Part shown: piece by piece, positions 1-5,158 of the stretch | Layout of the letters: each line of letters begins with the position of its first letter | Position numbering within the stretch: the first letter of the stretch is position 1 | Assembly: GCA_023268575.1 (NCBI GenBank) | Contig: JALRCL010000293.1 | Location: forward strand, 1-6,818 | Length of the DNA: 6,818 nucleotides | Reading direction: 5' to 3' | Source of the DNA: Patulibacter sp. | GTDB taxonomy: Bacteria; Actinomycetota; Thermoleophilia; Solirubrobacterales; Solirubrobacteraceae | Made by a program: the position numbers and the translations under genes | The notes under the pieces: model-generated | What the model was told of the DNA's origin: nothing | Database searches by the model: none | The model's input: only the letters and a program-made list of their open reading frames with translations

Positions 1-464
1 CGCGGCTGACCACCGGCCTGCCGCGCGCCGTGCCGGCCGCCTCGCCCACGATGGAGCCGAGCCGGGCCAGTTCCTTCTCCATCGCCCCGGACGGCCGGTC
101 CACGGCGAGGTCGGCCTTGACCACGTTCGGCAGGCGGCTGATCGACGGCCACGACGTGATGGTTCCCGGCGTCCAGCGGCGGCTCGTAGGTGCCCCCGGG
201 CGGCACCTCCGCTCCCCAGACGCCGTGGATCTCGGCCGGGTGGTGCGCCACGAGGCTCACGTTCTCGATCAGGACGCGGTCTCCGACCTCGACCTCGAGG
301 AGGTCCTGCCGGAACGAGAGCGACCCCCAGAGGGGGTCGCCGGTCATGACCATCCGGGCGGGTGCCTCGGCGCCGCGCGCGGCAGGCGCGGCCACCGCCG
401 TCGCCAGCGCGAGGGCTGCGCCCGCGTAGATCGTCGCTCGATGTCCGGCCGCCTTGGAGCTCAC
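1..464 (-). CDS. Exported cupredoxin-like protein, partial, apparently frameshifted
   Basis: The reading frame opens at a GTG (462-464) with no clear Shine-Dalgarno sequence. Residues 1-35 look like a signal peptide: a short basic start with K, H and R, a hydrophobic Ala/Leu-rich core (AGAALALATAVAA), then an Ala-rich cleavage zone. A beta-rich segment follows with EVEVGDRVLIENVSLVAHH (about 57-75) and VPPGGTYEPPLDAG (87-100), the pattern of plastocyanin-like cupredoxins. After residue 100 the good codon pattern jumps to another frame at about position 163. Read there, it continues TITSWPSISRLPNVVKADL and then 35 more residues to the window edge, which matches the expected final strands of the fold. 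Removing one base from the run at 163-164 joins the two halves. The usual C-x-x-x-x-H-x-x-x-x-M copper loop is not visible, so copper binding is doubtful. The role is unknown; export to the cell surface or outside is inferred. It could be a pseudogene or carry a sequencing error. Confidence 0.55.
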   Translation of the reverse strand, partial: MSSKAAGHRATIYAGAALALATAVAAPAARGAEAPARMVMTGDPLWGSLSFRQDLLEVEVGDRVLIENVSLVAHHPAEIHGVWGAEVPPGGTYEPPLDAGNHHVVAVDQPPAERGQGRPRRGPAVRGDGEGTGPARLHRGRGGRHGARQAGGQP

Positions 465-467
465 GCG

Positions 468-490
468 CCGAGGCTGCCACAGGGCCTCGG
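468..490 (-). other. Hairpin just upstream of the cupredoxin-like start
   Basis: Perfect 7-bp arms, 468-474 (CCGAGGC) and 484-490 (GCCTCGG), enclose a 9-nt loop. On the minus strand the structure ends three bases before the GTG at 464, so it would cover the ribosome-binding region of that gene. It may be a second termination hairpin for the regulator upstream or simply a chance GC-rich repeat. Confidence 0.25.
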
Positions 491-508
491 GCCCGTCGAT
501 CTCTCGCA

Positions 509-526
509 GGGGGCAAATGCGCCCCC
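509..526 (-). terminator. Candidate terminator hairpin after the TetR gene
   Basis: Six-bp arms, 509-514 (GGGGGC) and 521-526 (GCCCCC), flank a 6-nt loop. It starts 7 nt after the regulator's stop codon on the minus strand. There is no T-run, as is common in high-GC actinobacteria, so termination is plausible but unproven. Confidence 0.4.
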
Positions 527-533
527 GCCGGCG

Positions 534-1103
534 TCAGGCCCGGACGGCGACGTCGCCGTCGAGCGACGCGAGCCCGCTGCGGACGAGCTCCACGAGCAGC
601 GAGGCGAGATCCGGCGTCTGCAGCGCGGCGCGCGGCCAGTGCGCGATCGAGTGCAGCAGACCGACCGCGGCATGGGCGGCGCTCAGGACCTCCTGCTCGC
701 TGCGCGCCGGGAAGCACTGCTCGAGCACGCCGACCCAGAGCTCCATCAGCTTGCGGGTCCGGCGCGCGACCTCGGTGCGCCACGGGTCGGCCAGGTAGCG
801 ATCCTCGCGCGTGTAGATCCCGACGAGCTCGCGGTGGTCGATCGTGAACTGGGCCTGGGCGCGGATCAGCGCCTCGAGCTCCGCGTGCGGATCGCCCTGC
901 CCACGGCCGACGTGCAGGAACAGCTGGTCGAGCGCCTCGTGGTACAGCGTCGCGAGGAGGTGCTCCTTGCCGCTGAAGTGGCGGTAGATCGCCGGACCCG
1001 TGATGCCGACCCGGGCCCCGATGTCGTCGATCCCGACGTTGTGGAAGCCCCGCTCGTAGAAGAGCTCGGCGGCCGCACCCAGGATCTGCCGCTCGCGGGA
1101 CAC
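534..1103 (-). CDS. TetR/AcrR-family transcriptional regulator
   Basis: A DNA-binding repressor-type protein of 189 residues, a normal length for TetR proteins, which act as cytoplasmic homodimers. The N-terminal domain (about residues 4-50) starts with RERQILGAAAELFYERGF, and the helix-turn-helix lies at about 25-47 with recognition-helix signature GITGPAIYRHFSGKEHLL. The remainder (about 55-185) is helical and variable, as expected for a ligand-binding and dimerisation domain. I chose the GTG at 1101-1103 because it is the only usual start codon in frame just before the conserved domain; no good Shine-Dalgarno sequence precedes it. It begins 38 nt after the acyl-CoA dehydrogenase stop on the same strand, so the two genes are probably co-transcribed. 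Known relatives in such settings sense acyl-CoA or fatty-acid-like ligands. That this one represses its own operon and the divergent MaoC genes is inference; the ligand is unknown. Confidence 0.9.
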   Translation of the reverse strand: MSRERQILGAAAELFYERGFHNVGIDDIGARVGITGPAIYRHFSGKEHLLATLYHEALDQLFLHVGRGQGDPHAELEALIRAQAQFTIDHRELVGIYTREDRYLADPWRTEVARRTRKLMELWVGVLEQCFPARSEQEVLSAAHAAVGLLHSIAHWPRAALQTPDLASLLVELVRSGLASLDGDVAVRA

Positions 1104-1141
1104 GTGAGCAACGATAACCGTCCTCGACGCGGTCGCCCGCC

Positions 1142-2320
1142 TCAGTAGGACTTCGGCAGGCCGAGCGCGTGCTCGGCGACGTGGTTCAGGACCATCTCCC
1201 GCGACACCGGCGCGGTCTTCAGCAGCCGGGCGACGAACCAGAGGTCGGCGAGGCCGTACTCGTCCGCCAGCCCGTTGCCGCCGTGGACCTGGATCGCGCG
1301 GTCCAGCGCCCGCAGGCTGACCTCCGACGCGGTGAACTTCGCCATGTTGCTCGCTTCGCCGGCCTCGAGGCCCGCGTCGTAGAGGAGCGCTCCCCGCTGG
1401 AGCATCAGGCGCGCCGCCTCGAGCTCGATCCGCGCCTCCGCGAGGGGGTGCGCGACGCCCTGGTGGGTGCCGATCGGCACTCCCCAGACCTCCCGCTCCC
1501 GGGCGTACGCGGCGGCCTTGTCGAGCGCGTACCGCGCGATGCCGGTGCACATCGCGGCGCCCATCAGCCGCTCGGGGTTCAGGCCGTCGAACAGGGCGCG
1601 GAGGCCCGCGCCCTCGGGACCGACGCGTCGTTCCTCGCCGACCTCGACGTCGTCCAGGAACAGCTGCCACTGCTGCTCGAGCGCCGCGCACGCGGTCGGC
1701 ACGAGCTGCCGCTCCAGCCCCGGTGCGTCGCTGTCGACGAGGAAGAGCGACAGCTGTCCGCGCCCGCGCTCGTCGCGCCCGGTGCGCGCGACGACGAGCA
1801 CCGCGGCCGCGTGCTCGACGCCGGAGATGAACGTCTTGCTCCCCCGCAAGCGGTACCCGGCGCCGTCGCGTGCGGCGACCGTCGCGACCTGGTGGGAGTT
1901 GGACCCCGCGTCGGACTCGGTGATCGCGAACGCCACCCGGATCCGCCCCTCGGCGATCGGCCGCAGCCAGCGCGCACGCTGCGCCTCGTCCCCGTGGCGG
2001 GCCAGGATGCTGCCGACGATCGCCGGCGAGATGACGAGCATCGGCAGCGGGCAGCCGGCGGCGGCCAGCTCCTCCTCGACCGCGCACAGCGCGGCGATGC
2101 CGAGCCCCCCGCCGCCGTGCTCCTCGGGCAGGCCGGCGCCGACGTACCCGCCCGCGGCGAGCTCGTCCCACAGCTCCTCGGCGGCGCCGCCCGACGCCAC
2201 CTGCTCGGCGAAGTAGCGGTGCCCGTAGCGGCCGGCGAGGTCCGAGACGGCGTCGCGCAGCAGCCGCTCCTCGTCCCCGGGGACGAGCGGAATGCCGCGA
2301 GCCGGAGGGTCGATGTCCAT
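1142..2320 (-). CDS. Acyl-CoA dehydrogenase family protein
   Basis: A flavoprotein of 392 residues, full length for the family, which uses FAD to introduce a 2,3 double bond into acyl-CoA thioesters and passes electrons to ETF. The N-terminal helical domain includes GAGLPEEHGGGGLG (61-74). The middle beta domain has the flavin and substrate signature ITESDAGSNSHQ (133-144) and GSKTFISGVEHA (160-171). The C-terminal helical domain has REREVWGVPIGTHQGVAHPL (274-293) and the terminal VHGGNG (345-350). The MCAD-type catalytic glutamate position near the C terminus reads Pro371 (TAPVSREM). A glutamate at 250 (GLNPERL) instead aligns with the helix-G base of isovaleryl-CoA dehydrogenase. It is cytoplasmic and heads the operon with the TetR gene, diverging from the MaoC pair across 96 nt. 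Start ATG at 2318-2320; no strong Shine-Dalgarno sequence. The substrate (straight, branched or cyclic acyl-CoA) cannot be told from the sequence. Confidence 0.93.
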   Translation of the reverse strand: MDIDPPARGIPLVPGDEERLLRDAVSDLAGRYGHRYFAEQVASGGAAEELWDELAAGGYVGAGLPEEHGGGGLGIAALCAVEEELAAAGCPLPMLVISPAIVGSILARHGDEAQRARWLRPIAEGRIRVAFAITESDAGSNSHQVATVAARDGAGYRLRGSKTFISGVEHAAAVLVVARTGRDERGRGQLSLFLVDSDAPGLERQLVPTACAALEQQWQLFLDDVEVGEERRVGPEGAGLRALFDGLNPERLMGAAMCTGIARYALDKAAAYAREREVWGVPIGTHQGVAHPLAEARIELEAARLMLQRGALLYDAGLEAGEASNMAKFTASEVSLRALDRAIQVHGGNGLADEYGLADLWFVARLLKTAPVSREMVLNHVAEHALGLPKSY

Positions 2321-2330
2321 GGGAATCGAT

Positions 2331-2346
2331 GCTAACAGCGGTTAAC
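2331..2346. promoter_or_regulatory. Candidate operator: imperfect inverted repeat in the divergent promoter region
   Basis: GCTAAC (2331-2336) and GTTAAC (2341-2346) form an inverted repeat around the 4-nt centre AGCG, with perfect inner arms TAAC/GTTA. It starts 10 nt upstream of the acyl-CoA dehydrogenase ATG and lies within the 96 nt shared with the MaoC operon. Both the size and the AT-rich halves in a very GC-rich setting suit a TetR-family operator. Binding by the neighbouring regulator is inferred. No convincing -35/-10 pair could be identified on either strand. Confidence 0.45.
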
Positions 2347-2405
2347 TTCGCGTGCTAGCCTGGCGCCCTCTGACAACCCGAGCGCGCCGCTGACGCGCGC
2401 CCCCC

Positions 2406-2410
2406 GGAGG
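2406..2410 (+). promoter_or_regulatory. Strong Shine-Dalgarno site of the first MaoC gene
   Basis: GGAGG sits six bases upstream of the ATG at 2417. It is the clearest ribosome-binding site in the window and fixes this start. Confidence 0.75.
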
Positions 2411-2416
2411 TTTCGC

Positions 2417-2866
2417 ATGCCGGATGCATCACAGGTCGGGCTGGTGCTCGACGAGGTGACGTTCCCCGTCGAGCGCGGCAAGGTCCGCGAGTTCGCACGG
2501 GCGCTCCACGACCCCAACCCGATCCATCAGGACGCCGAGGCCGCCGAGGCCGCCGGCTTCGCCGCGATCCCCGCCCCGCTGACCTTCCCGATGGTCGCGA
2601 TGATGTGGCGCGAGCGCGACGCCGCGATCGAGGATCTGGGCTTCGACTTCAAGCGCCTGCTGCACGGCGGCACGACCTGGGACTACGTGCGCCCGATCGA
2701 GGTCGGCGACGAGCTGACGATCGAGCGGGTGGTCAAGGCGGTCGACGAGCGCCAGGGCAAGCGCGGCGGCGTCATGACGTTCGTGACGATCGAGGCCACG
2801 ATCAAGGACGCCGCGGGCGACCTCGTGGCCCGCCAGACCGACACCCTGATCCAGACCGGAGCATGA
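2417..2866 (+). CDS. MaoC N-terminal-like (FAS1-type) dehydratase/hydratase subunit
   Basis: A 149-residue single hot-dog-fold protein, similar in size and pattern to HadA/HadC-like subunits and other MaoC dehydratase N-terminal-domain proteins. Such proteins pair with a second MaoC protein to hydrate enoyl thioesters or dehydrate 3-hydroxyacyl thioesters. The opening FPVERGKVREFARAL (16-30) leads into HDPNPIHQD (31-39), then APLTFPMVAMMW (53-64), LHGGTTWDYVRPIEVGDEL (82-100), and closing beta strands (about 101-147). Asp32 and His37 keep the Asp-x-Asn-Pro-x-His spacing of active R-specific hydratases, whereas many HadA-type partners have lost the histidine. The gene follows a strong Shine-Dalgarno site and its stop overlaps an ATG in front of the next gene, so the two are probably translationally coupled and form a heterodimer. 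It is presumed cytoplasmic. Whether the thioester carrier is CoA (degradation) or ACP (synthesis) is not visible; the adjacent acyl-CoA dehydrogenase favours CoA. Confidence 0.88.
   Translation: MPDASQVGLVLDEVTFPVERGKVREFARALHDPNPIHQDAEAAEAAGFAAIPAPLTFPMVAMMWRERDAAIEDLGFDFKRLLHGGTTWDYVRPIEVGDELTIERVVKAVDERQGKRGGVMTFVTIEATIKDAAGDLVARQTDTLIQTGA
2858..2861 (+). promoter_or_regulatory. Shine-Dalgarno site deciding the second MaoC start
   Basis: GGAG lies one base before the ATG at 2863, which overlaps the upstream stop as ATGA, and seven bases before the ATG at 2869. The spacing favours 2869. The two starts differ by only two residues. Confidence 0.5.
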
Positions 2867-2868
2867 CG

Positions 2869-3303
2869 ATGAGCACCGCGACGACCGTGGTCCCCCGGGC
2901 CACCGCGCTGACCGCCGGCGCCGAGGCGCCGCAGCGGACGTACGGCCCGATCACCCGCTCGGACCTCGTGCGCTACGCCGGGGCCGGTGGGGACTTCAAC
3001 CCGATCCACCACGACGAGACCTTCGCGCGCGACGCCGGACTCGAGAGCGTCTTCTCGATGGGGATGTTCCACGCCGGCCTGCTCTCGAGCCTCGTCGGCG
3101 GCTGGCTCGGGGTCGAGAACGTGCGCCGGTTCGCGCTGCGGTTCACCGGCCAGGTCTGGCCGGACGACGTCCTGACGCTCAGCGGCGTCGTCGACGGGAT
3201 CGAGGAGCACGACGGCGCGCGGCTGGCGACGTGCTCCTTCACCGTCGCGCGGCAGACCGGCGACGTCGTGATCACCGCGACGGCCACCGCGATCGCCTCC
3301 TGA
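2869..3303 (+). CDS. MaoC-family enoyl-CoA hydratase/dehydratase subunit
   Basis: A 144-residue hot-dog protein of the MaoC-like dehydratase family, resembling HadB-type catalytic subunits. After a short Ala/Thr-rich lead (1-20), ITRSDLVRYAGAGGDFNPIH (28-47) carries the catalytic Asp42 and His47 of the R-hydratase motif. It is followed by HDETFARDAGLESVFSMGMF (48-67), HAGLLSSLVGGWL (68-80), a strand with FTGQVWPDD (92-100), and a final strand with CSFTVARQTGDVV. Expected reaction: reversible hydration of a trans-2-enoyl-CoA to the (3R)-hydroxyacyl-CoA, with the preceding gene's product as partner. Together with the divergent acyl-CoA dehydrogenase this gives two consecutive beta-oxidation-like steps. 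The ATG at 2869 is chosen because of its Shine-Dalgarno spacing; an ATG at 2863 overlapping the upstream stop is possible. Two hairpins follow, so the transcript probably ends after this gene. Confidence 0.9.
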   Translation: MSTATTVVPRATALTAGAEAPQRTYGPITRSDLVRYAGAGGDFNPIHHDETFARDAGLESVFSMGMFHAGLLSSLVGGWLGVENVRRFALRFTGQVWPDDVLTLSGVVDGIEEHDGARLATCSFTVARQTGDVVITATATAIAS

Positions 3304-3310
3304 GCCGCCA

Positions 3311-3342
3311 CGGGCTCGACCGGGCCGGCGCCGTCGAGCCCG
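3311..3342 (+). terminator. Strong hairpin after the MaoC pair, candidate terminator
   Basis: Perfect 10-bp arms, CGGGCTCGAC (3311-3320) and GTCGAGCCCG (3333-3342), enclose a 12-nt GC-rich loop. The structure begins 7 nt after the MaoC stop codon. An alternative 8-bp stem, 3317-3324 with 3339-3346, would compete with it. No T-run follows. Confidence 0.55.
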
Positions 3343-3359
3343 GTCGGGGGGCCGCTCGC

Positions 3360-3387
3360 CGCGTGCGGTCCCCGGGAGCCGCACGCG
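3360..3387 (+). terminator. Second hairpin in the 203-nt gap, possible tandem terminator
   Basis: Perfect 9-bp arms, CGCGTGCGG (3360-3368) and CCGCACGCG (3379-3387), enclose a 10-nt loop containing CCCGGG. It sits 17 nt after the first hairpin. The rest of the gap (3388-3506) holds no gene or further hairpin I can support; it is the leader of the GMC gene. Confidence 0.4.
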
Positions 3388-3506
3388 CCGCGACCGCGCC
3401 GCCGGCCGGGACCGAGGGTCGAGGCCGATCTTTCACCCCTGGGAGAGCGCGAGATCGCACCGGCGGAGGTCGTGGGACCCCGCGTGCCGGCGTCAGAGTC
3501 GACGCC

Positions 3507-5078
3507 ATGTACGACTACGTCATCGTCGGCGCCGGCTCCGCCGGCTGCGTGCTCGCCGCCCGCCTCAGCGAGGACCCGGCCGCGCAGGTCGCGCTGATCG
3601 AGGCCGGGGGCCGCGACGATGCCGAGGAGATCCACGTCCCCGCCGCGTTCGGCGCCCTCTTCAAGGGCCGTCACGACTGGGATCTCGACTCCGACGCCGA
3701 GCCCGGGCTCGACGGTCGGCGGCTCTACCTGCCGCGCGGGCGGGTGCTCGGCGGCTGCAGCTCGATCAACGCGATGGTCTACGTGCGCGGCAACCGCGTC
3801 GACTACGACGACTGGGCGGCCGGGGGCGCGATCGGCTGGTCGTTCGACGAGGTGCTCCCGCACTTCAAGCGCTCCGAGGACAACGAGCGCGGCGCCGGCG
3901 ACCTGCACGGGGTCGGCGGCCCGCTCGCCGTCGCCGACAACCGGTCCGGGATCGCGCTGACCGAGGCGTTCGTGGCCGCCTGCGTCGAGGCCGGCCATCC
4001 GCCCAACGACGACTTCAACGGTCCCCGGCAGGACGGTGCGGGTCGCTTCCAGGTCACGCAGCGCGACGGGATGCGCAGCAGCGCCTCGACCGCCTTCCTG
4101 CGCCCGGCGGAGGGGCGCCCGAACCTCACGGTGCTCACCGATGCGCGAGCGCTGCGACTGGTGCTCGACGGGGGGCGCGCCCGCGGGGTCGAGGTCGAGC
4201 GCCACGGGATCGTCGAGACGATCGAGGGTGCCGAGATCGTGCTGAGCGCCGGCGCCTACGCCTCCCCCCAACTGCTGCTGCTGTCCGGGATCGGCCCGGC
4301 CGACGAGCTCGCGGCGCTCGGGATCGAGCCCGTCGTCGACCTGCCGGTGGGCCGGGGCCTGCAGGACCACCCGATGGCGCTGCTGAACTGGGCCGCCGAC
4401 GGCGGCTCGCTGCTGACGGCCATGTCGCCCGAGAACGTCGCCCTGCTCCGGGGAGCGGGGCGCGGCCCGCTGACCTCGAACGTCGCCGAGGCCGGCGCGT
4501 TCGTCCGCACGCGCCCGGAGCTCCGCGCGCCCGACGTCCAGTTCCACTTCGCCCCGGTCCTGTTCCGCGGAGAAGGGCTCGTGCCCGCCGACCGGCACGG
4601 CTTCGCCTTCGGGCCGACGCTCGTGAAGCCGACCAGTCGCGGGGCGGTGACGCTGCGCACCGCACAGCCCGACAGCGCCCCGCGCATCGTCCATCGCTAC
4701 CTCGAGACGCCCGAAGATCGCGCCGCGATGGTCGCCGGCCTCCGGATGGCGCTCGGGATCGCCGACGCCCCGGCGCTGCGCGACGTCGCGACCGCGCCGC
4801 TCGTCGTGCCCGACGGCGACGGCGACGAGGCGCTGCTGCGCTTCCTCCGGCGCGTGACCCAGACCGTCTACCACCCGACGTCGACCTGCGCGATCGGCAG
4901 CGTGGTCGACCCCGCGCTGCGCGTGCTCGGCGTGGACGGCCTGCGCGTGGCGGACGCGTCGGTCATGCCGTCCGTCCCGCGCGGCAACACGAACGCGCCG
5001 ACCATCATGGTCGCCGAGAAGGCCGCGGCGCTGCTCGCCGCGGCGTCGACCCCGACCGGCGCCGCGACCAGCGCATGA
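3507..5078 (+). CDS. GMC-family FAD-dependent oxidoreductase (choline/alcohol dehydrogenase-like), His/Asn type
   Basis: A 523-residue flavoenzyme of the glucose-methanol-choline family, which oxidises alcohols to aldehydes or ketones with FAD. The FAD-binding start YVIVGAGSAGCVLAARLSED (4-23) is followed by Glu32 in LIEAGG, which should hold the ADP ribose. The first GMC signature is GRVLGGCSSINAMVYVRGN (78-96) and the second GAYASPQLLLLSGIGP (249-264). The C-terminal part has VYHPTSTCAIG with His456, and RGNTNAPTIMVAEKAA with Asn496, the expected catalytic pair as in choline oxidase. There is no signal peptide or membrane segment, so it is probably cytoplasmic. The ATG at 3507 is chosen because the FAD motif starts three residues later; no strong Shine-Dalgarno sequence is seen. 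It lies 203 nt after the MaoC pair behind two hairpins, so it probably has its own promoter. It is tail to tail with a paralogue. The substrate is unknown; the choline dehydrogenase label often attached to such proteins should not be taken literally. Confidence 0.93.
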   Translation: MYDYVIVGAGSAGCVLAARLSEDPAAQVALIEAGGRDDAEEIHVPAAFGALFKGRHDWDLDSDAEPGLDGRRLYLPRGRVLGGCSSINAMVYVRGNRVDYDDWAAGGAIGWSFDEVLPHFKRSEDNERGAGDLHGVGGPLAVADNRSGIALTEAFVAACVEAGHPPNDDFNGPRQDGAGRFQVTQRDGMRSSASTAFLRPAEGRPNLTVLTDARALRLVLDGGRARGVEVERHGIVETIEGAEIVLSAGAYASPQLLLLSGIGPADELAALGIEPVVDLPVGRGLQDHPMALLNWAADGGSLLTAMSPENVALLRGAGRGPLTSNVAEAGAFVRTRPELRAPDVQFHFAPVLFRGEGLVPADRHGFAFGPTLVKPTSRGAVTLRTAQPDSAPRIVHRYLETPEDRAAMVAGLRMALGIADAPALRDVATAPLVVPDGDGDEALLRFLRRVTQTVYHPTSTCAIGSVVDPALRVLGVDGLRVADASVMPSVPRGNTNAPTIMVAEKAAALLAAASTPTGAATSA

Positions 5079-5105
5079 GGCGACCGGCGCGGCGAGCGGT
5101 CGACC

Positions 5106-5129
5106 CCGCGGGCTCCGCGGAGCCCGCGG
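5106..5129. terminator. Perfect 24-nt palindrome, candidate bidirectional terminator
   Basis: The sequence 5106-5129 equals its own reverse complement. As a hairpin it has 10-bp arms (5106-5115 and 5120-5129) and a CGCG loop. It lies between the stop codons of two convergent genes (5078 and 5159), where one hairpin could serve both. A competing 8-bp stem pairs 5123-5130 with 5140-5147. There is no T-run on either strand. Confidence 0.6.
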
Positions 5130-5158
5130 CGCGACGCGTGCCGCGGGGGCCCGCTCCC

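Noticed and set aside
1104..1122. A GTTATCG segment before the TetR start resembling half of the candidate operator
   Set aside because: Only one half resembles it and there is no inverted partner, so it is likely chance.
534..2171. A single 545-codon minus-strand frame that would fuse an N-terminal extension to the TetR protein
   Set aside because: The added part is the out-of-frame shadow of the acyl-CoA dehydrogenase. The TetR domain begins at the GTG at 1103 with normal family length.
1169..2335. A 388-codon plus-strand frame antisense to the acyl-CoA dehydrogenase, and a 372-codon plus-strand frame at 30-1148
   Set aside because: Both lack recognisable motifs and mirror the codon structure of real minus-strand genes with full domain signatures.
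2336..2372. Possible sigma-70 boxes near TTAACT and TAGCCT, and TTGTCA on the other strand
   Set aside because: No pair has acceptable spacing and match, so no promoter was annotated.
2605..2868. An N-terminal extension of the second MaoC protein overlapping the first MaoC gene
   Set aside because: It is an Arg/Asp-rich out-of-frame shadow. The real start lies at the ATGs at 2863 or 2869, with a Shine-Dalgarno site and normal family length.
3231..3506. A 92-residue N-terminal extension of the first GMC protein
   Set aside because: The FAD-binding strand starts right after the ATG at 3507. The extension overlaps the MaoC gene and the hairpins and is Arg/Gly/Ala-rich without a motif.
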